DNA of 64,000 nucleotides from Planctomycetaceae bacterium (GTDB lineage Bacteria > Planctomycetota > Planctomycetia > Pirellulales > Pirellulaceae). The notes beneath the pieces were generated by a model. The model was not told where the DNA came from. It saw nothing but the letters and a program-made list of their open reading frames with translations, and did not search any database. Location of the stretch: assembly GCA_027487485.1 (NCBI GenBank), contig JAIYDN010000107.1:92550-156549 (forward strand), given 5' to 3'. The translations under genes and the position numbers were made by a program. Positions 25,762 through 34,467 of the stretch are shown here, in pieces; position 1 is the first letter of the stretch, and every line of letters starts with the position of its first letter.

Positions 25762-26960
25762 CAGTCACGCCGCAAATCAAGATTGGTATCTGCGAACTTT
25801 TCCGCATACCACTGCCGCCACTTTTGCTTGTCGAAACCAAAGTTTTCGCCAGTCAGCTGAGTTAAGGTGGCAAGTATCGGTTCGTGATTGTATGGGGTCT
25901 TTGTCGTGATAACGCTCGGGGTCGATGCAGAAACACCGCCATCGTTCGTAACGGTATTCGTTTGACCTACGGCTTGAGTGCGAACAATGGTTGATTGGAG
26001 GGTATTGATCAGTTGGTAAATGCAGCGAGCATCGGCGATGCCATTGAGATTGCTTCCGGCTCGATCTTTGGTTTTCACCTCTTTGGATCCCAGGGCACTC
26101 AAGAATGCCAGAATAGCAAGCTCTTGAGACTGCTCGGTCCGCATCAGCAATTCGATCGATCGGTCTACGATGGTTTGATTGGTAGAATTCATGGCAAGAT
26201 CGATCAAGCTGGCGGACGCAGTTGTTCCGGGCATTTGTTCAAGCACTTGCATGTAGAACTCTCCATTCCTACCTTGGTCTAGCTCTTTCTTGAGCTTCGA
26301 AACAATAAGATCGATAGCGAGAGGGTCGTTGAGATTTCTGAGGAACTCGGTGGCTTGCCTGCCTGTTTTCGGATTTCCAAGGTTCTTTAATTCGCGTTCA
26401 ATTTTTTTGTTGATTTCTACCTTCGCTAATTTTTGCTTTTGTTCGACTTCGACGATGGCTCTGGCTTGCGGGGTTGTCCATCCTCTCGCCTCGTACTTCT
26501 TGACCAAGCCGAGACTTTTCTGGATTCGATCGCCATGAAGCCAGTTACCGTACTTGTCGGGGCGGTATCCTAACGCTGCCCAAGATTGCTTGTCTGCAGG
26601 GTCCAGCTCCACAATGCGTTCGTAATGAGCATCGGCGAGGAGTTTTTGATTATTGGCGATGCATTCTTTGACAGCCTCGCGATGCGCTTCAATTGAATCA
26701 TCCTTGGCAGCTACCGATTCGATGTATTGTTTTTCTCGATCGCCGATTCGTGTTGACTTGGAAGAGAATTTATTCTTCGGCAACTCGATCTCAATACCGT
26801 CGGTTGTCTCGATTCTCCAAATCTCTGCATTGCGATCATTCAACAACTTGCCCGAAAAGCTTCCGCCACCGATCAGCTCGAACGTGTCCGCGGTTGCCAA
26901 ACCAGAAAGGGCGAGAACGGAACTAATAGCGAAACAAGAAACAAATTGGTGAGAACGCAT
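25758..26960 (-). CDS. Secreted helical-repeat protein (TPR/HEAT-like)
   Basis: 400 residues. The signal peptide ends near LATADT. The body has a small SH3-like start (FELIGGGSFSGKLL, IEIELPKNKFSS), a TPR-like unit (NQKLLADAHYERIVELDPADKQSWAALGYRP) and HEAT-like helices (LNDPLAIDLIVSKLKKEL, ASASLIDLAMNSTNQTIVDRSIELLM). The C-terminus TGENFGFDKQKWRQWYAE is a motif recurring at the end of planctomycete helical-repeat proteins. The downstream ATP-grasp gene is translationally coupled to it, a curious pairing. Confidence 0.8.
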   Translation of the reverse strand: MRSHQFVSCFAISSVLALSGLATADTFELIGGGSFSGKLLNDRNAEIWRIETTDGIEIELPKNKFSSKSTRIGDREKQYIESVAAKDDSIEAHREAVKECIANNQKLLADAHYERIVELDPADKQSWAALGYRPDKYGNWLHGDRIQKSLGLVKKYEARGWTTPQARAIVEVEQKQKLAKVEINKKIERELKNLGNPKTGRQATEFLRNLNDPLAIDLIVSKLKKELDQGRNGEFYMQVLEQMPGTTASASLIDLAMNSTNQTIVDRSIELLMRTEQSQELAILAFLSALGSKEVKTKDRAGSNLNGIADARCIYQLINTLQSTIVRTQAVGQTNTVTNDGGVSASTPSVITTKTPYNHEPILATLTQLTGENFGFDKQKWRQWYAEKFADTNLDLRRDW

Positions 26961-27035
26961 TGCAAACGCCTGCCGAAGTAGGAGTGGAACGTTGGCCCGT
27001 CAAGACGCTGTTCTTATTGTAGCTCAACTGGCGAC

Positions 27036-29654
27036 TTAAATTCCAGAGTTATTCCAGGTCGCCAAATAAGCGTCCAGGCCGCCCAAGTGGGGTAATTCGC
27101 TCGGCCCGATTGCCAGTTCATGGCTAGGCTTTTTGGGCCCCATGACCGAATCGTTCGAAGAGGGTGGAGCCGAAGCGGCTGCCTTTGCAATATCGAGAAT
27201 GGACGAGCTGTATTCACCCGCTGGGGCGCAGGAGGCGCAAGCTGGGCAGTTGCAACGGTCCGGGCCGATATCTTGTCGCCGACTGCGTTCGTTCGAATTG
27301 CTGACGATCCAGCTGGTAGGCTGATTTGCATTCACGTCGAGGACGAACGAAGGAAATGAGGAGATGCCATGCTGCTCAGAGCTATTGTCTCCATTCGTAG
27401 GAACGGTTGTGGAAGCTCGGTTTTCCCCTTCACCCGAGCCACGCCGGTTGATGTAGTTGATGACCTGAAGAATATCCAGGGGAGAAATCGCTCTATCCCC
27501 GTTGACATCAAAATAGGGCGCATTAACAAGCCCTGAACCGTCCAGCGATCTCGCTTGATTCGCGTTGATCTCGTTGATCAAAATCAAGGCATCCAAAGGC
27601 TCGACGCTACCGGAGGCATTTACGTCTTCTGGTAGGTTTGAATTTTGCCAAGGACTAGGTAATCGATGCAGGCCGAAGTCGACATGCGAAATAGTGTCGC
27701 CGGCGTTCAAGATCACGGTCTGAATCCCGCTGGAGCCGTTGGAAGGAATGACTGCTTGAGTTTCGGGCAGGACGACCAAGCGATACGAACCAGCCGGAAG
27801 GTTGGGCAAGGCATAGCTTCCGTCGCTGGCTGTTCTAGCCGAGCTGCGTGGACCGAATCGCAAATTATCGAGCTTAACAGAAGAGTCGTTGATTCCGCGG
27901 ACAATGACCGAAGCAATCTGAGCTGTGTCGGTGCCAATTTCCAAAGTCAGCTTTTGTGCATTGATCATCCCTTTTTGTTCTGTGCGTTTGATCAACGATC
28001 CATCGGCGGCGAATGCCTCAACGCGAACATCGGTATTGTCCGCGATAGCTATTGCATCGATGGAAACAAACGAGGTTGGGCTATCGAATCGAACTCGCAA
28101 CTGTCGGTTGGTGCTGTGGAATGCTTCGACATAGCTTCCCGCCGAACGCGAGAAAGGCCGAAAAATCCTAGTCCCAGTCGACGCGTTGGCATCATTGAAA
28201 ATACCGATGCTTCCTGAGGCATCGGGTCCGACGACATCCAATCTTACGCCTGCGGTTTGATTGCTGAAGAAGCCAATACCAAAATCATCTGGCTCAACGA
28301 TGCGTTGCAAATTGATTGGCAAGGAGTTGTCATCGACGATTGTGACCGATGCACCCACATAACCCGATTCGTTTGCGTCCCAAATGTTGTCGTTGTCAAG
28401 GTCGTTCCACACGAACCCTTGTATTCCAGGTTGAGCGGTGGTGTCCGGAAGATTGCCTAAAGTTCCTTCAAACACATTACTGGTGATCCCGATACGAGGA
28501 TCGATCGCACGAATCTCAATGCGTTGTTGACCGGAGCTTACCGGAATGGAAATGTCGATGTCGACTTGATATCGATTGGGAGTTATCGCAGTTGTCCATG
28601 GCCCGTTGTCGATTCGGTACTCAATTCGACCGATTCTGTTGAGGGTGATGTCATTTTGAGTACCGGAACTATTCCGATTGGGAAGAGTTTGTGGTGATGC
28701 TTTACCAACAAAACGATAGAACCCACTCAACGAGTTGAGCCGCCCTGTGCCCTCGAGCTTCAGCGGAACATCCAATAAATCAAAGATGCCATCATTGTCA
28801 GAATCCACCCAACCAATTTGAGCGAGTGTCGCATCGGCTGACACCAGCGAAGCATAGGCTGCTTGCAGGTTGGATCCTGCGGACATGATGCTTAATTCTT
28901 GCTGAAAATTGGGGTCCGGATTCCTATCGATCGCATTCGTGTTTTGGGCGTTATAGTATCCACGTCGCTCGCTGTACTCACCACCGCCAACATATTCATC
29001 GCGAGCCCAAAACAAGTGGCCCGTTTCGTGTGCAAAGGTGGAGGCGGGACGTGTCGAGGGAACAACTTGAAACAACCCTCCCGCGAAAGCGAAAGCACGT
29101 GCGAAAGAACCGCCCGGAGCGAAGCTTCCATCACCATCATTGACGGAATTGACAACGAAAATCGTGAAGGACCAATCGGTCCCTAGTTTTGCACGCTGTG
29201 CGTTGTTGAAGTCTCGAACATTGGATTCTAGATTAGGACTGGCGGAGTAGCCCACGTCCGAAAGAAAGTCGCTTACCCAAAGAGAGTACGCGTTCGAGCT
29301 TCGAAAGATCGGCTCGTAAGGAGTCGGATGTGGTTGAGTTGCATACGTGGTATCAATGACCCATTCCAAGGTGTGAACGGAGCTCTTCGTCGCGAGCAAA
29401 TCCGTCCACCAATTTAAACCCTGCCGAATATTGTTCAGTACTGCCGTCGTGTGGCTGCTCGTCCAGTTCTCTGTGCTTTCATCGATGGTTCCATCGCTCT
29501 CTAGGAAGACAGGAGTGACGGCGACCCTGCCAAGCATGAACTCACCCGTGTCTTCCGCTTCCGCGCCGAAGGGAAGCGTGGCCATGACACGACGATCCTC
29601 GAGCATTTCCATGCCGAGCTTTCGGGTCCGCTTTTTTGGGTTCGGGCTGGCCAT
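27036..29654 (-). CDS. Secreted HExxH metalloprotease with LEPR-XLL-like signal, SdrD-like and dockerin domains
   Basis: 872 residues from ATG 29654 (TTG 29669 also in frame). The N-terminus KKRTRKLGMEMLEDRRVMA is a planctomycete LEPR-XLL-type motif. A metzincin-like domain has ASTFAHETGHLFWARDEY, with the zinc-binding HExxH. It is followed by a SdrD/B-type unit (GIQGFVWNDLDNDNIWDANE) and further beta domains. Two dockerin-type calcium loops follow (EDVNASGSVEPLDALILINE; DVNGDRAISPLDILQVINYI). Near the C-terminus is a Cys cluster (CNCPACASC). It likely acts outside the cell and may attach through dockerin. Function of the Cys cluster is unknown. Confidence 0.9.
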   Translation of the reverse strand: MASPNPKKRTRKLGMEMLEDRRVMATLPFGAEAEDTGEFMLGRVAVTPVFLESDGTIDESTENWTSSHTTAVLNNIRQGLNWWTDLLATKSSVHTLEWVIDTTYATQPHPTPYEPIFRSSNAYSLWVSDFLSDVGYSASPNLESNVRDFNNAQRAKLGTDWSFTIFVVNSVNDGDGSFAPGGSFARAFAFAGGLFQVVPSTRPASTFAHETGHLFWARDEYVGGGEYSERRGYYNAQNTNAIDRNPDPNFQQELSIMSAGSNLQAAYASLVSADATLAQIGWVDSDNDGIFDLLDVPLKLEGTGRLNSLSGFYRFVGKASPQTLPNRNSSGTQNDITLNRIGRIEYRIDNGPWTTAITPNRYQVDIDISIPVSSGQQRIEIRAIDPRIGITSNVFEGTLGNLPDTTAQPGIQGFVWNDLDNDNIWDANESGYVGASVTIVDDNSLPINLQRIVEPDDFGIGFFSNQTAGVRLDVVGPDASGSIGIFNDANASTGTRIFRPFSRSAGSYVEAFHSTNRQLRVRFDSPTSFVSIDAIAIADNTDVRVEAFAADGSLIKRTEQKGMINAQKLTLEIGTDTAQIASVIVRGINDSSVKLDNLRFGPRSSARTASDGSYALPNLPAGSYRLVVLPETQAVIPSNGSSGIQTVILNAGDTISHVDFGLHRLPSPWQNSNLPEDVNASGSVEPLDALILINEINANQARSLDGSGLVNAPYFDVNGDRAISPLDILQVINYINRRGSGEGENRASTTVPTNGDNSSEQHGISSFPSFVLDVNANQPTSWIVSNSNERSRRQDIGPDRCNCPACASCAPAGEYSSSILDIAKAAASAPPSSNDSVMGPKKPSHELAIGPSELPHLGGLDAYLATWNNSGI

Positions 29655-29881
29655 TACTTGGTTTTGCAAAAATACGAAGCACGGATCACAACGTCCTTTA
29701 GATGGTACTACGCGGGAAAGATTCCCGACCCGGACTAATCATTTTCCGACTTTTCTTAGGGCGGAGAGTTTGCAATCGGCACAGGTTTTGCCGATTGTAG
29801 GGGACCTTTTTCTGAAAAAAGAAAAGCAGCCGCACGCCAAGCACTACCCAGCTTCACCTCACTCGCACAGCGAAGCAACCG

Positions 29882-30640
29882 TTATTGAAATAGGAGTAAA
29901 TACCCGACAGCAAAAATCGCGGCATCCACCATTGCATGGCTCAACCAGCCCGGAGCAAGTTTTCCGTAGCGAACCAACAACGCAGCCCAAATCGCGCCCC
30001 CTACCGCTACTCCCAGGGCGCACAAGTAAGTCCATACCGACCCATATCCAAAGTATTTTGCAAGCACAATGATGTGATGGGACATAAAACCCAAACTGGA
30101 ACACACCATCGAAATCGGCATCGAGAAGTGCTCCTTCATCCCCTGAAACACGAACCCTCGCCAATACAGCTCTTCAAAACCCGAATGCAGGACTGCATAG
30201 AAGATTGCAATCCCAAGTAAGACCATTGGCGAGTCCGCTCCGAGCCCTTGAAGCTTTTGCTTTGCGGCGATTTTCACCGGCTCCATCACACCCAGGGGCA
30301 TGAAAATAAACTGATACGCCGCCAGGATCGAAACACTCACGACCAGTCCGGTCAGAAACCCAGCCAACATCCCGGCGTTTTTCCTCGGCTCCGTTTTTGC
30401 CGCGCCGTCGGTGAGGCCGTTGGCATCACTGCCGTTGAGGCTATTGGCAGCACCGCCGGTGATTAGGTCGCGCCGAGCCCGATCACGCCAAACCAACAAA
30501 GCCGCACCAAGAATCAGGAATTGAAACAGCTTGGCAGCAAAATACGCCCCTTTTTGAAGGAACGGGGATGCATTGGATAGCAGATCAAAATAGATATAAG
30601 TGCTGATCGTGGGGAATGAAATTCCGAGTAGCACAAGCAA
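29882..30640 (-). CDS. CPBP-family intramembrane metalloprotease
   Basis: 252 residues with about seven hydrophobic helices. The CPBP/Abi motif 1 is FEELYWRGFVF (about 155-165, the EExxxR pattern), motif 2 SSLGFMSHHIIV holds the metal-binding His, and motif 3 GWLSHAMVDAA ends the active site. Members cleave prenylated or other membrane proteins. TTG start at 30640. It faces the thiO-like gene head to head. Confidence 0.9.
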   Translation of the reverse strand: MLVLLGISFPTISTYIYFDLLSNASPFLQKGAYFAAKLFQFLILGAALLVWRDRARRDLITGGAANSLNGSDANGLTDGAAKTEPRKNAGMLAGFLTGLVVSVSILAAYQFIFMPLGVMEPVKIAAKQKLQGLGADSPMVLLGIAIFYAVLHSGFEELYWRGFVFQGMKEHFSMPISMVCSSLGFMSHHIIVLAKYFGYGSVWTYLCALGVAVGGAIWAALLVRYGKLAPGWLSHAMVDAAIFAVGYLLLFQ

Positions 30641-30706
30641 AAGAGGAAATCGGCTTGAACAGAACCATCGACCTTCGGGCCCGATGCTTGAATCTGGTTG
30701 TTGCGT

Positions 30707-30712
30707 TATAAT
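30707..30712 (+). promoter_or_regulatory. Candidate -10 box of the thiO-TPR-tsaB operon
   Basis: A perfect TATAAT lies 31 bp before the ATG at 30743, in the roughly 100-bp divergent gap with the CPBP gene. The only TTGAAT (30688-30693) is too close to be a normal -35, so this is a weak call. Confidence 0.4.
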
Positions 30713-30742
30713 GCTGCTCCCTTTTGATGCAAAGCGCCGCCC

Positions 30743-31915
30743 ATGTCGAACAAAAAATATGATCTATTGCTCTGTGGAGGTGGTGTAATCGGTTTGTCCG
30801 TCGCCCTCCAGTGCGCTAGGAAGGGCTGGTCGGTCATCGTCGTAGACTCTGGCGACATCGGCAAGGGGGCTTCTTGGGCAGGGGCCGGTATTCTGCCGGC
30901 CGGGGCTAAGCTTCCCGCCCTAGACCCAATCGAGCAACTAAGGGCTTTGTCGCATCAACTTCATGCCGAATGGTCGAGCATCCTGAAGCAAGAAACAGGT
31001 ATCGATAACGAGTATCGAAACAGCGGCGGAGTCTATCTTGCAAGAACGAATGCAGAACGCGCTACCTTGGCGGGGAATCAGCTCTGGTGGAACGAACACG
31101 GGATCCAGTTCGAATGCTGGGAAGGTCAGGAACTTGCTCGTAACATTTCGGCTTTGAAAGATCTCGCTGCTGATTCCCCCAACCTAAGGGCTTGGCACGT
31201 GCCGGCGGATTGCACCCTCCGAAATCCACGTCACCTTCAGGCCTTAATGCAAGCGTGTTTGAAATTAGGGGTTAACTTGGTCGGAAAGACTCCTATCGAT
31301 CGTTTTCACAGCGAGCGCGATTGCATCCTTGCAGCGATCTCAGGAAACCAACGATTTTCGGCGGATCGTTACTGCATTACCAACGGTGCATGGGCCTCGC
31401 AACTGTTGCCTGAACTAGGAATCGATACAGGAATACTTCCTGTGCGCGGGCAGATGGTTCTTTTTAAGCTGGATCATCCTCCTTTTTCGCAAGTGATCCA
31501 TGATGGGCATCGGTACCTGGTGCCGCGGGAGGATGGCCACGTTCTTGCAGGTTCTTGCGAAGAAGAGGTCGGTTTCGATCCTACCACCACCGACACGATG
31601 GTCCAGGATCTGAAAGATTGGGCTTACCGGCTGTGTCCGTTGCTTACCCCGTCGATGGTCCTTCGATCTTGGGCTGGATTACGACCAGGATCGTTTGATA
31701 CGTATCCGTATCTTGGTACACTGCATCCCTTTCAAAACGGTTTTTTGGCTTCCGGACACTTTCGACATGGCTTGCATTGGTCGACGGCTACGGCATTGCT
31801 GATGCAACAATGGATGGCAGGCGAACCGACCGAGATTGACTTAAAACCCTTTTGCATTCAACGCGGCCAAACCCTCGGCAACCAATTGACCAATCACGGT
31901 ACAACCTCAACATGA
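30743..31915 (+). CDS. thiO: FAD-dependent amino acid oxidase, glycine oxidase ThiO-like
   Basis: 390 residues. The FAD-binding Rossmann loop is LLCGGGVIGLSVALQC (about 9-24), then GKGASWAGAGILPAGAK and, at the C-terminus, VPREDGHVLAGSCEE, GLRPGSFDTYPYLG and SGHFRHGLHWSTATALL, the standard DAO-family end. ThiO makes dehydroglycine for the thiazole of thiamine; other DAO family oxidases cannot be excluded as no thi genes are adjacent. It overlaps the TPR gene by 4 bp (ATGA), which overlaps tsaB. Confidence 0.85.
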   Translation: MSNKKYDLLLCGGGVIGLSVALQCARKGWSVIVVDSGDIGKGASWAGAGILPAGAKLPALDPIEQLRALSHQLHAEWSSILKQETGIDNEYRNSGGVYLARTNAERATLAGNQLWWNEHGIQFECWEGQELARNISALKDLAADSPNLRAWHVPADCTLRNPRHLQALMQACLKLGVNLVGKTPIDRFHSERDCILAAISGNQRFSADRYCITNGAWASQLLPELGIDTGILPVRGQMVLFKLDHPPFSQVIHDGHRYLVPREDGHVLAGSCEEEVGFDPTTTDTMVQDLKDWAYRLCPLLTPSMVLRSWAGLRPGSFDTYPYLGTLHPFQNGFLASGHFRHGLHWSTATALLMQQWMAGEPTEIDLKPFCIQRGQTLGNQLTNHGTTST

Positions 31916-32232
31916 ATTCCCGCTTAGAAAAAATCCTTTCGATGCTCGAAACTGATCCACGTGACCCATTTTTGCGGTACACGTTGGCAATGGAATATCG
32001 CAAGCTGCAACAAAACGAGAAAAGTCTCGAGCTGCTCACCGAGTTGACGATTCACGAAAACCCTAAGTACGTTGCCGCGTTTTTTATGGCTGCCCAACAA
32101 TTGGTAGAACTGGAACGGCTCGACGACGCCAGATCCTATTTGCGCGAAGGAATCGAGGAAGCAAGGCTGCAAAACAACCACCATGCGGCTGCGGAGATGA
32201 GTGAGTTGCTATCAGAGATTGGAAAAGAGTGA
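31912..32232 (+). CDS. Small TPR protein
   Basis: 106 residues from the ATG that overlaps the upstream TGA. DPFLRYTLAMEYRKLQQNEKSLELLTEL and NPKYVAAFFMAAQQLVELERLDDARSYL are two and a half TPR units, the whole protein being helical; it has no signal peptide. An earlier in-frame ATG at 31852 falls in the thiO-like gene. It likely scaffolds a protein contact. Its stop overlaps the GTG of tsaB. Confidence 0.85.
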   Translation: MNSRLEKILSMLETDPRDPFLRYTLAMEYRKLQQNEKSLELLTELTIHENPKYVAAFFMAAQQLVELERLDDARSYLREGIEEARLQNNHHAAAEMSELLSEIGKE

Positions 32233-33029
32233 TTACCGACACAAGCGATACGGGGTTTGGGCCACAGTGGAAAGGTAAATCGCAACTGTGTTTGTTGGCC
32301 ATGGAAACAAGCGGCAAGAGCGGATCGGTTGCGGTCTTGCGAGCCAAACCTCAGTCCGTGATCTGCGATTCGGAAGACCTACCCCAACAATGGGGCTCGG
32401 CAAAGACGTTAGCACCTACCATCCAACGCCTTCTGAAAGATCTGTCGATTGAACCAACCAGCTTGGATGCAATCGCCCTTGTGACCGGCCCGGGTTCATT
32501 TACGGGACTGCGAGTGGGAGTAGCGACTGCCAAAGCGATGGCCTATGCATTGCAAGTTCCAGTCGTAGAAGTGGACACGCTCGATGCGATCGCATTTCAG
32601 AATGTCCAGGTGCCTCAAGTGATGCACATGATCATGGACGCGTATCGCGGTCAGTTGTTCTACGCTACGTATGAGGTGAAGCGTGAAGGCACTTTTGAAA
32701 AGCTGACTGAAACCAAGATTGTGGACATGATCGAATTGGTCGGATCGGTCTTGGATGCGACCCCATCGACGGAACAAATTCTTTTTATCGGACCGGGCTG
32801 CTCGCGATTTCGAAAGACGCTGCTGGACGACGATTGGCTAGAAGGTCGCGACTTAAGTTCGATCCGTTCGCGATTCGTTTGGAACGAAACTCCCAAATCG
32901 ATCCCTCAAGCAGAAAGCGTTGCACGACTTGGTCTGCAACGCTTCATTCAAAATCAAACTTTGGATCCGATGTCTGTCATGCCGCATTATTACCGTGCAA
33001 GTGCGGCAGAGGAGTCGGCTTCGATTTAG
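32229..33029 (+). CDS. tsaB: tRNA threonylcarbamoyladenosine biosynthesis protein TsaB
   Basis: 266 residues with the ASKHA-fold pattern: CLLAMETSGKSGSVAVLR at the start, the motif TGPGSFTGLRVGVATAKAMAYAL (about 79-100) and MIMDAYRGQLFYA. TsaB acts with TsaD and TsaE in making t6A37 in ANN-decoding tRNAs; the first 18 residues extend beyond the usual start. Start is GTG overlapping the TPR stop by 4 bp, so it ends a three-gene coupled operon. Confidence 0.94.
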   Translation: MITDTSDTGFGPQWKGKSQLCLLAMETSGKSGSVAVLRAKPQSVICDSEDLPQQWGSAKTLAPTIQRLLKDLSIEPTSLDAIALVTGPGSFTGLRVGVATAKAMAYALQVPVVEVDTLDAIAFQNVQVPQVMHMIMDAYRGQLFYATYEVKREGTFEKLTETKIVDMIELVGSVLDATPSTEQILFIGPGCSRFRKTLLDDDWLEGRDLSSIRSRFVWNETPKSIPQAESVARLGLQRFIQNQTLDPMSVMPHYYRASAAEESASI

Positions 33030-33067
33030 TTCAAACTTCTTACAGTCTGTTGATCTAGCAGAGTGTC

Positions 33068-33631
33068 TTAGAGATACATGCCTTGGAAGGCGAAGTACCC
33101 CAGAGCCGCAATGGTCATCGGGATACCGTAGGGCAGTAGGTACATTCGCGACTTGCGTTCCGCTGCTCGTTGAAACAACGCCTCAGGATCGCGTACTTCG
33201 ACGAATTCGCCGATCAACATATTAAACTGCTGAAAGTGCTTCTTCCACCGACCGCTGTAAGCAATCATCATGATCGCCATGATTCCACCCACGATCGCTG
33301 TTGTGGCAAATATATTCCATGTATGTTCGGCATGAACCCAAGCACCAATTCCAGCGAGCAATTTGACATCTCCTGCCCCCATGCCACCTACCATATAGAT
33401 GCCATAAAGTAAGCCGAGGCCGAAGAAGGTTGCAAGAAGACTCCAGCCAAGACCTGGCCAACCGCCAGACGCGAAGCTGTAGACCCAACCGGTCAAAATC
33501 ATCGGGAATGTAATCCAATTGGGAACCTTCAGTTTCCAGCCGTCGATTACAGCCGCAACCACTAGTACGACCGACACGAACCAAATATGCCAATGATTGA
33601 TCATGCCATTCAATAATGTGTCCGAACTCAT
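33068..33631 (-). CDS. Type IV (A24) prepilin peptidase, CpaA/TadV type
   Basis: 187 residues, multi-pass. The two catalytic aspartates are visible: D30 in VAAVIDGWKLKVPNW and D88 in GGMGAGDVKLLAG (the GxGD motif). It is the short single-domain TadV/CpaA form, which processes Flp-type prepilins; two flp genes lie just upstream on the same strand. The start has AAGGAAAG upstream. The motor, outer-membrane and other tad genes are not in the window. Confidence 0.93.
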   Translation of the reverse strand: MSSDTLLNGMINHWHIWFVSVVLVVAAVIDGWKLKVPNWITFPMILTGWVYSFASGGWPGLGWSLLATFFGLGLLYGIYMVGGMGAGDVKLLAGIGAWVHAEHTWNIFATTAIVGGIMAIMMIAYSGRWKKHFQQFNMLIGEFVEVRDPEALFQRAAERKSRMYLLPYGIPMTIAALGYFAFQGMYL

Positions 33632-33709
33632 GAGCGACTTTCCTTACAGTGATTCAATACAAAAATGTTCTGGGAAGGGATAAATACAGTCGTTACCGAA
33701 ATCGCTTTT

Positions 33710-33820
33710 TCAACGCGGTGCTAAAACCCAAGCGGTAACAACAGCGAATAGAGTCACCCCGAAACAAACGATCTCCCAAAGGCTGCTAATCGCCTCGATC
33801 GGAAAAAATGCTTGTGACAT
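33710..33820 (-). CDS. 36-residue single-pass membrane microprotein in the Tad cluster
   Basis: Too short for ordinary gene finding. From ATG 33820 with a good ribosome binding site (GAGGT, 7 nt spacing) it reads MSQAFFPIEAISSLWEIVCF, then one hydrophobic helix and a TGA stop. It lies between the two Flp pilins and the prepilin peptidase on the same strand. Its position suggests a minor subunit or peptidase helper; function unknown. Confidence 0.6.
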   Translation of the reverse strand: MSQAFFPIEAISSLWEIVCFGVTLFAVVTAWVLAPR

Positions 33821-33861
33821 GGTGATACCTCGAAAAAAACAAAAATAAGAGAAGCCAGCAA

Positions 33862-33887
33862 AATGGCGAGACGTGAATCTCGCCATT
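33862..33887 (-). terminator. Hairpin between pilin genes and microprotein
   Basis: AATGGCGAGA (33862-33871) pairs with TCTCGCCATT (33878-33887) across a 6-nt loop. On the minus strand it is followed by TTTTGC, so it may be a leaky terminator or RNA-stability stem separating high pilin from low downstream expression. Confidence 0.5.
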
Positions 33888-34021
33888 TGCCAGTTCTATG
33901 ACTCACAAACCGTCGTAAACATGTTCGCCGGATGAGTTGATCCTGGAGGAGATCAACTCTCTAAAATCAATTGAAGAAGCAAGTCCACTCGAACTTGCGA
34001 CTCGAATTGGAATTGTCGTTA

Positions 34022-34204
34022 CTAACCAGCTGTTCCGAGCTGATTGGCGACGTTCGTGAAGGTTGTGCTTGCCTTCTTACCGATACTGGTAACGGCAGTG
34101 ATACAAACAACGATAATGAGAGACAACATAACAGCGTATTCCACTGCGGTTGGTCCATCTTCGCTTCGAATAAATCGCGAAAGTTTCGATACAAATTTCT
34201 TCAT
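34022..34204 (-). CDS. flp: Flp-type (type IVb) pilin, copy 1
   Basis: 60 residues. The charged leader (MKKFVSKLSRFIRSEDG) ends in Gly, followed by PTAVEYAVMLSLIIVVCITAV, which has the Flp cleavage pattern with Glu at mature position 5 and then Tyr. It is the building block of Tad/Flp adhesive pili, cleaved by the nearby peptidase. Its mature part is identical in protein to copy 2. Site AAGGA is about 10 nt before the ATG. Confidence 0.95.
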   Translation of the reverse strand: MKKFVSKLSRFIRSEDGPTAVEYAVMLSLIIVVCITAVTSIGKKASTTFTNVANQLGTAG

Positions 34205-34222
34205 AATACTATTCCTTTACCA

Positions 34223-34263
34223 CCTGAGACAACCTAGCCCTGCTTGAGGGCAAGGTGCTCAGG
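34223..34263 (-). other. Hairpin between the two flp genes
   Basis: CCTGAG (34223-34228) pairs with CTCAGG (34258-34263), enclosing an inner stem of ACCTAGCCCT and AGGGCAAGGT with 8 of 10 pairs. It has no T-run; it may protect the upstream pilin message. Confidence 0.4.
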
Positions 34264-34284
34264 CGAATAACGTTGAAGTGAAAA

Positions 34285-34467
34285 CTAACCCGCTGTTCCA
34301 AGTTGGTTGGCAACGTTCGTGAACGTTGTCGATGCTTTCTTACCAATGCTGGTTACAGCAGTGATACAGACAACGATAATCAAGGACAACATAACAGCGT
34401 ATTCCACTGCTGTTGGTCCGTCTTCACTCTTCAAAAAGCGCTTGATCTTGCTGGCGAAATTCTTCAT
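34285..34467 (-). CDS. flp: Flp-type (type IVb) pilin, copy 2
   Basis: 60 residues from ATG 34467, with a strong site (GGAGGG, about 7 nt before). The leader MKNFASKIKRFLKSEDG differs from copy 1 at six positions, but from residue 14 on the proteins are identical, with Gly17 before the mature PTAVEYAVML. The in-frame ATG at 34569 has no such site. Expected to be processed by the same prepilin peptidase. Confidence 0.95.
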   Translation of the reverse strand: MKNFASKIKRFLKSEDGPTAVEYAVMLSLIIVVCITAVTSIGKKASTTFTNVANQLGTAG

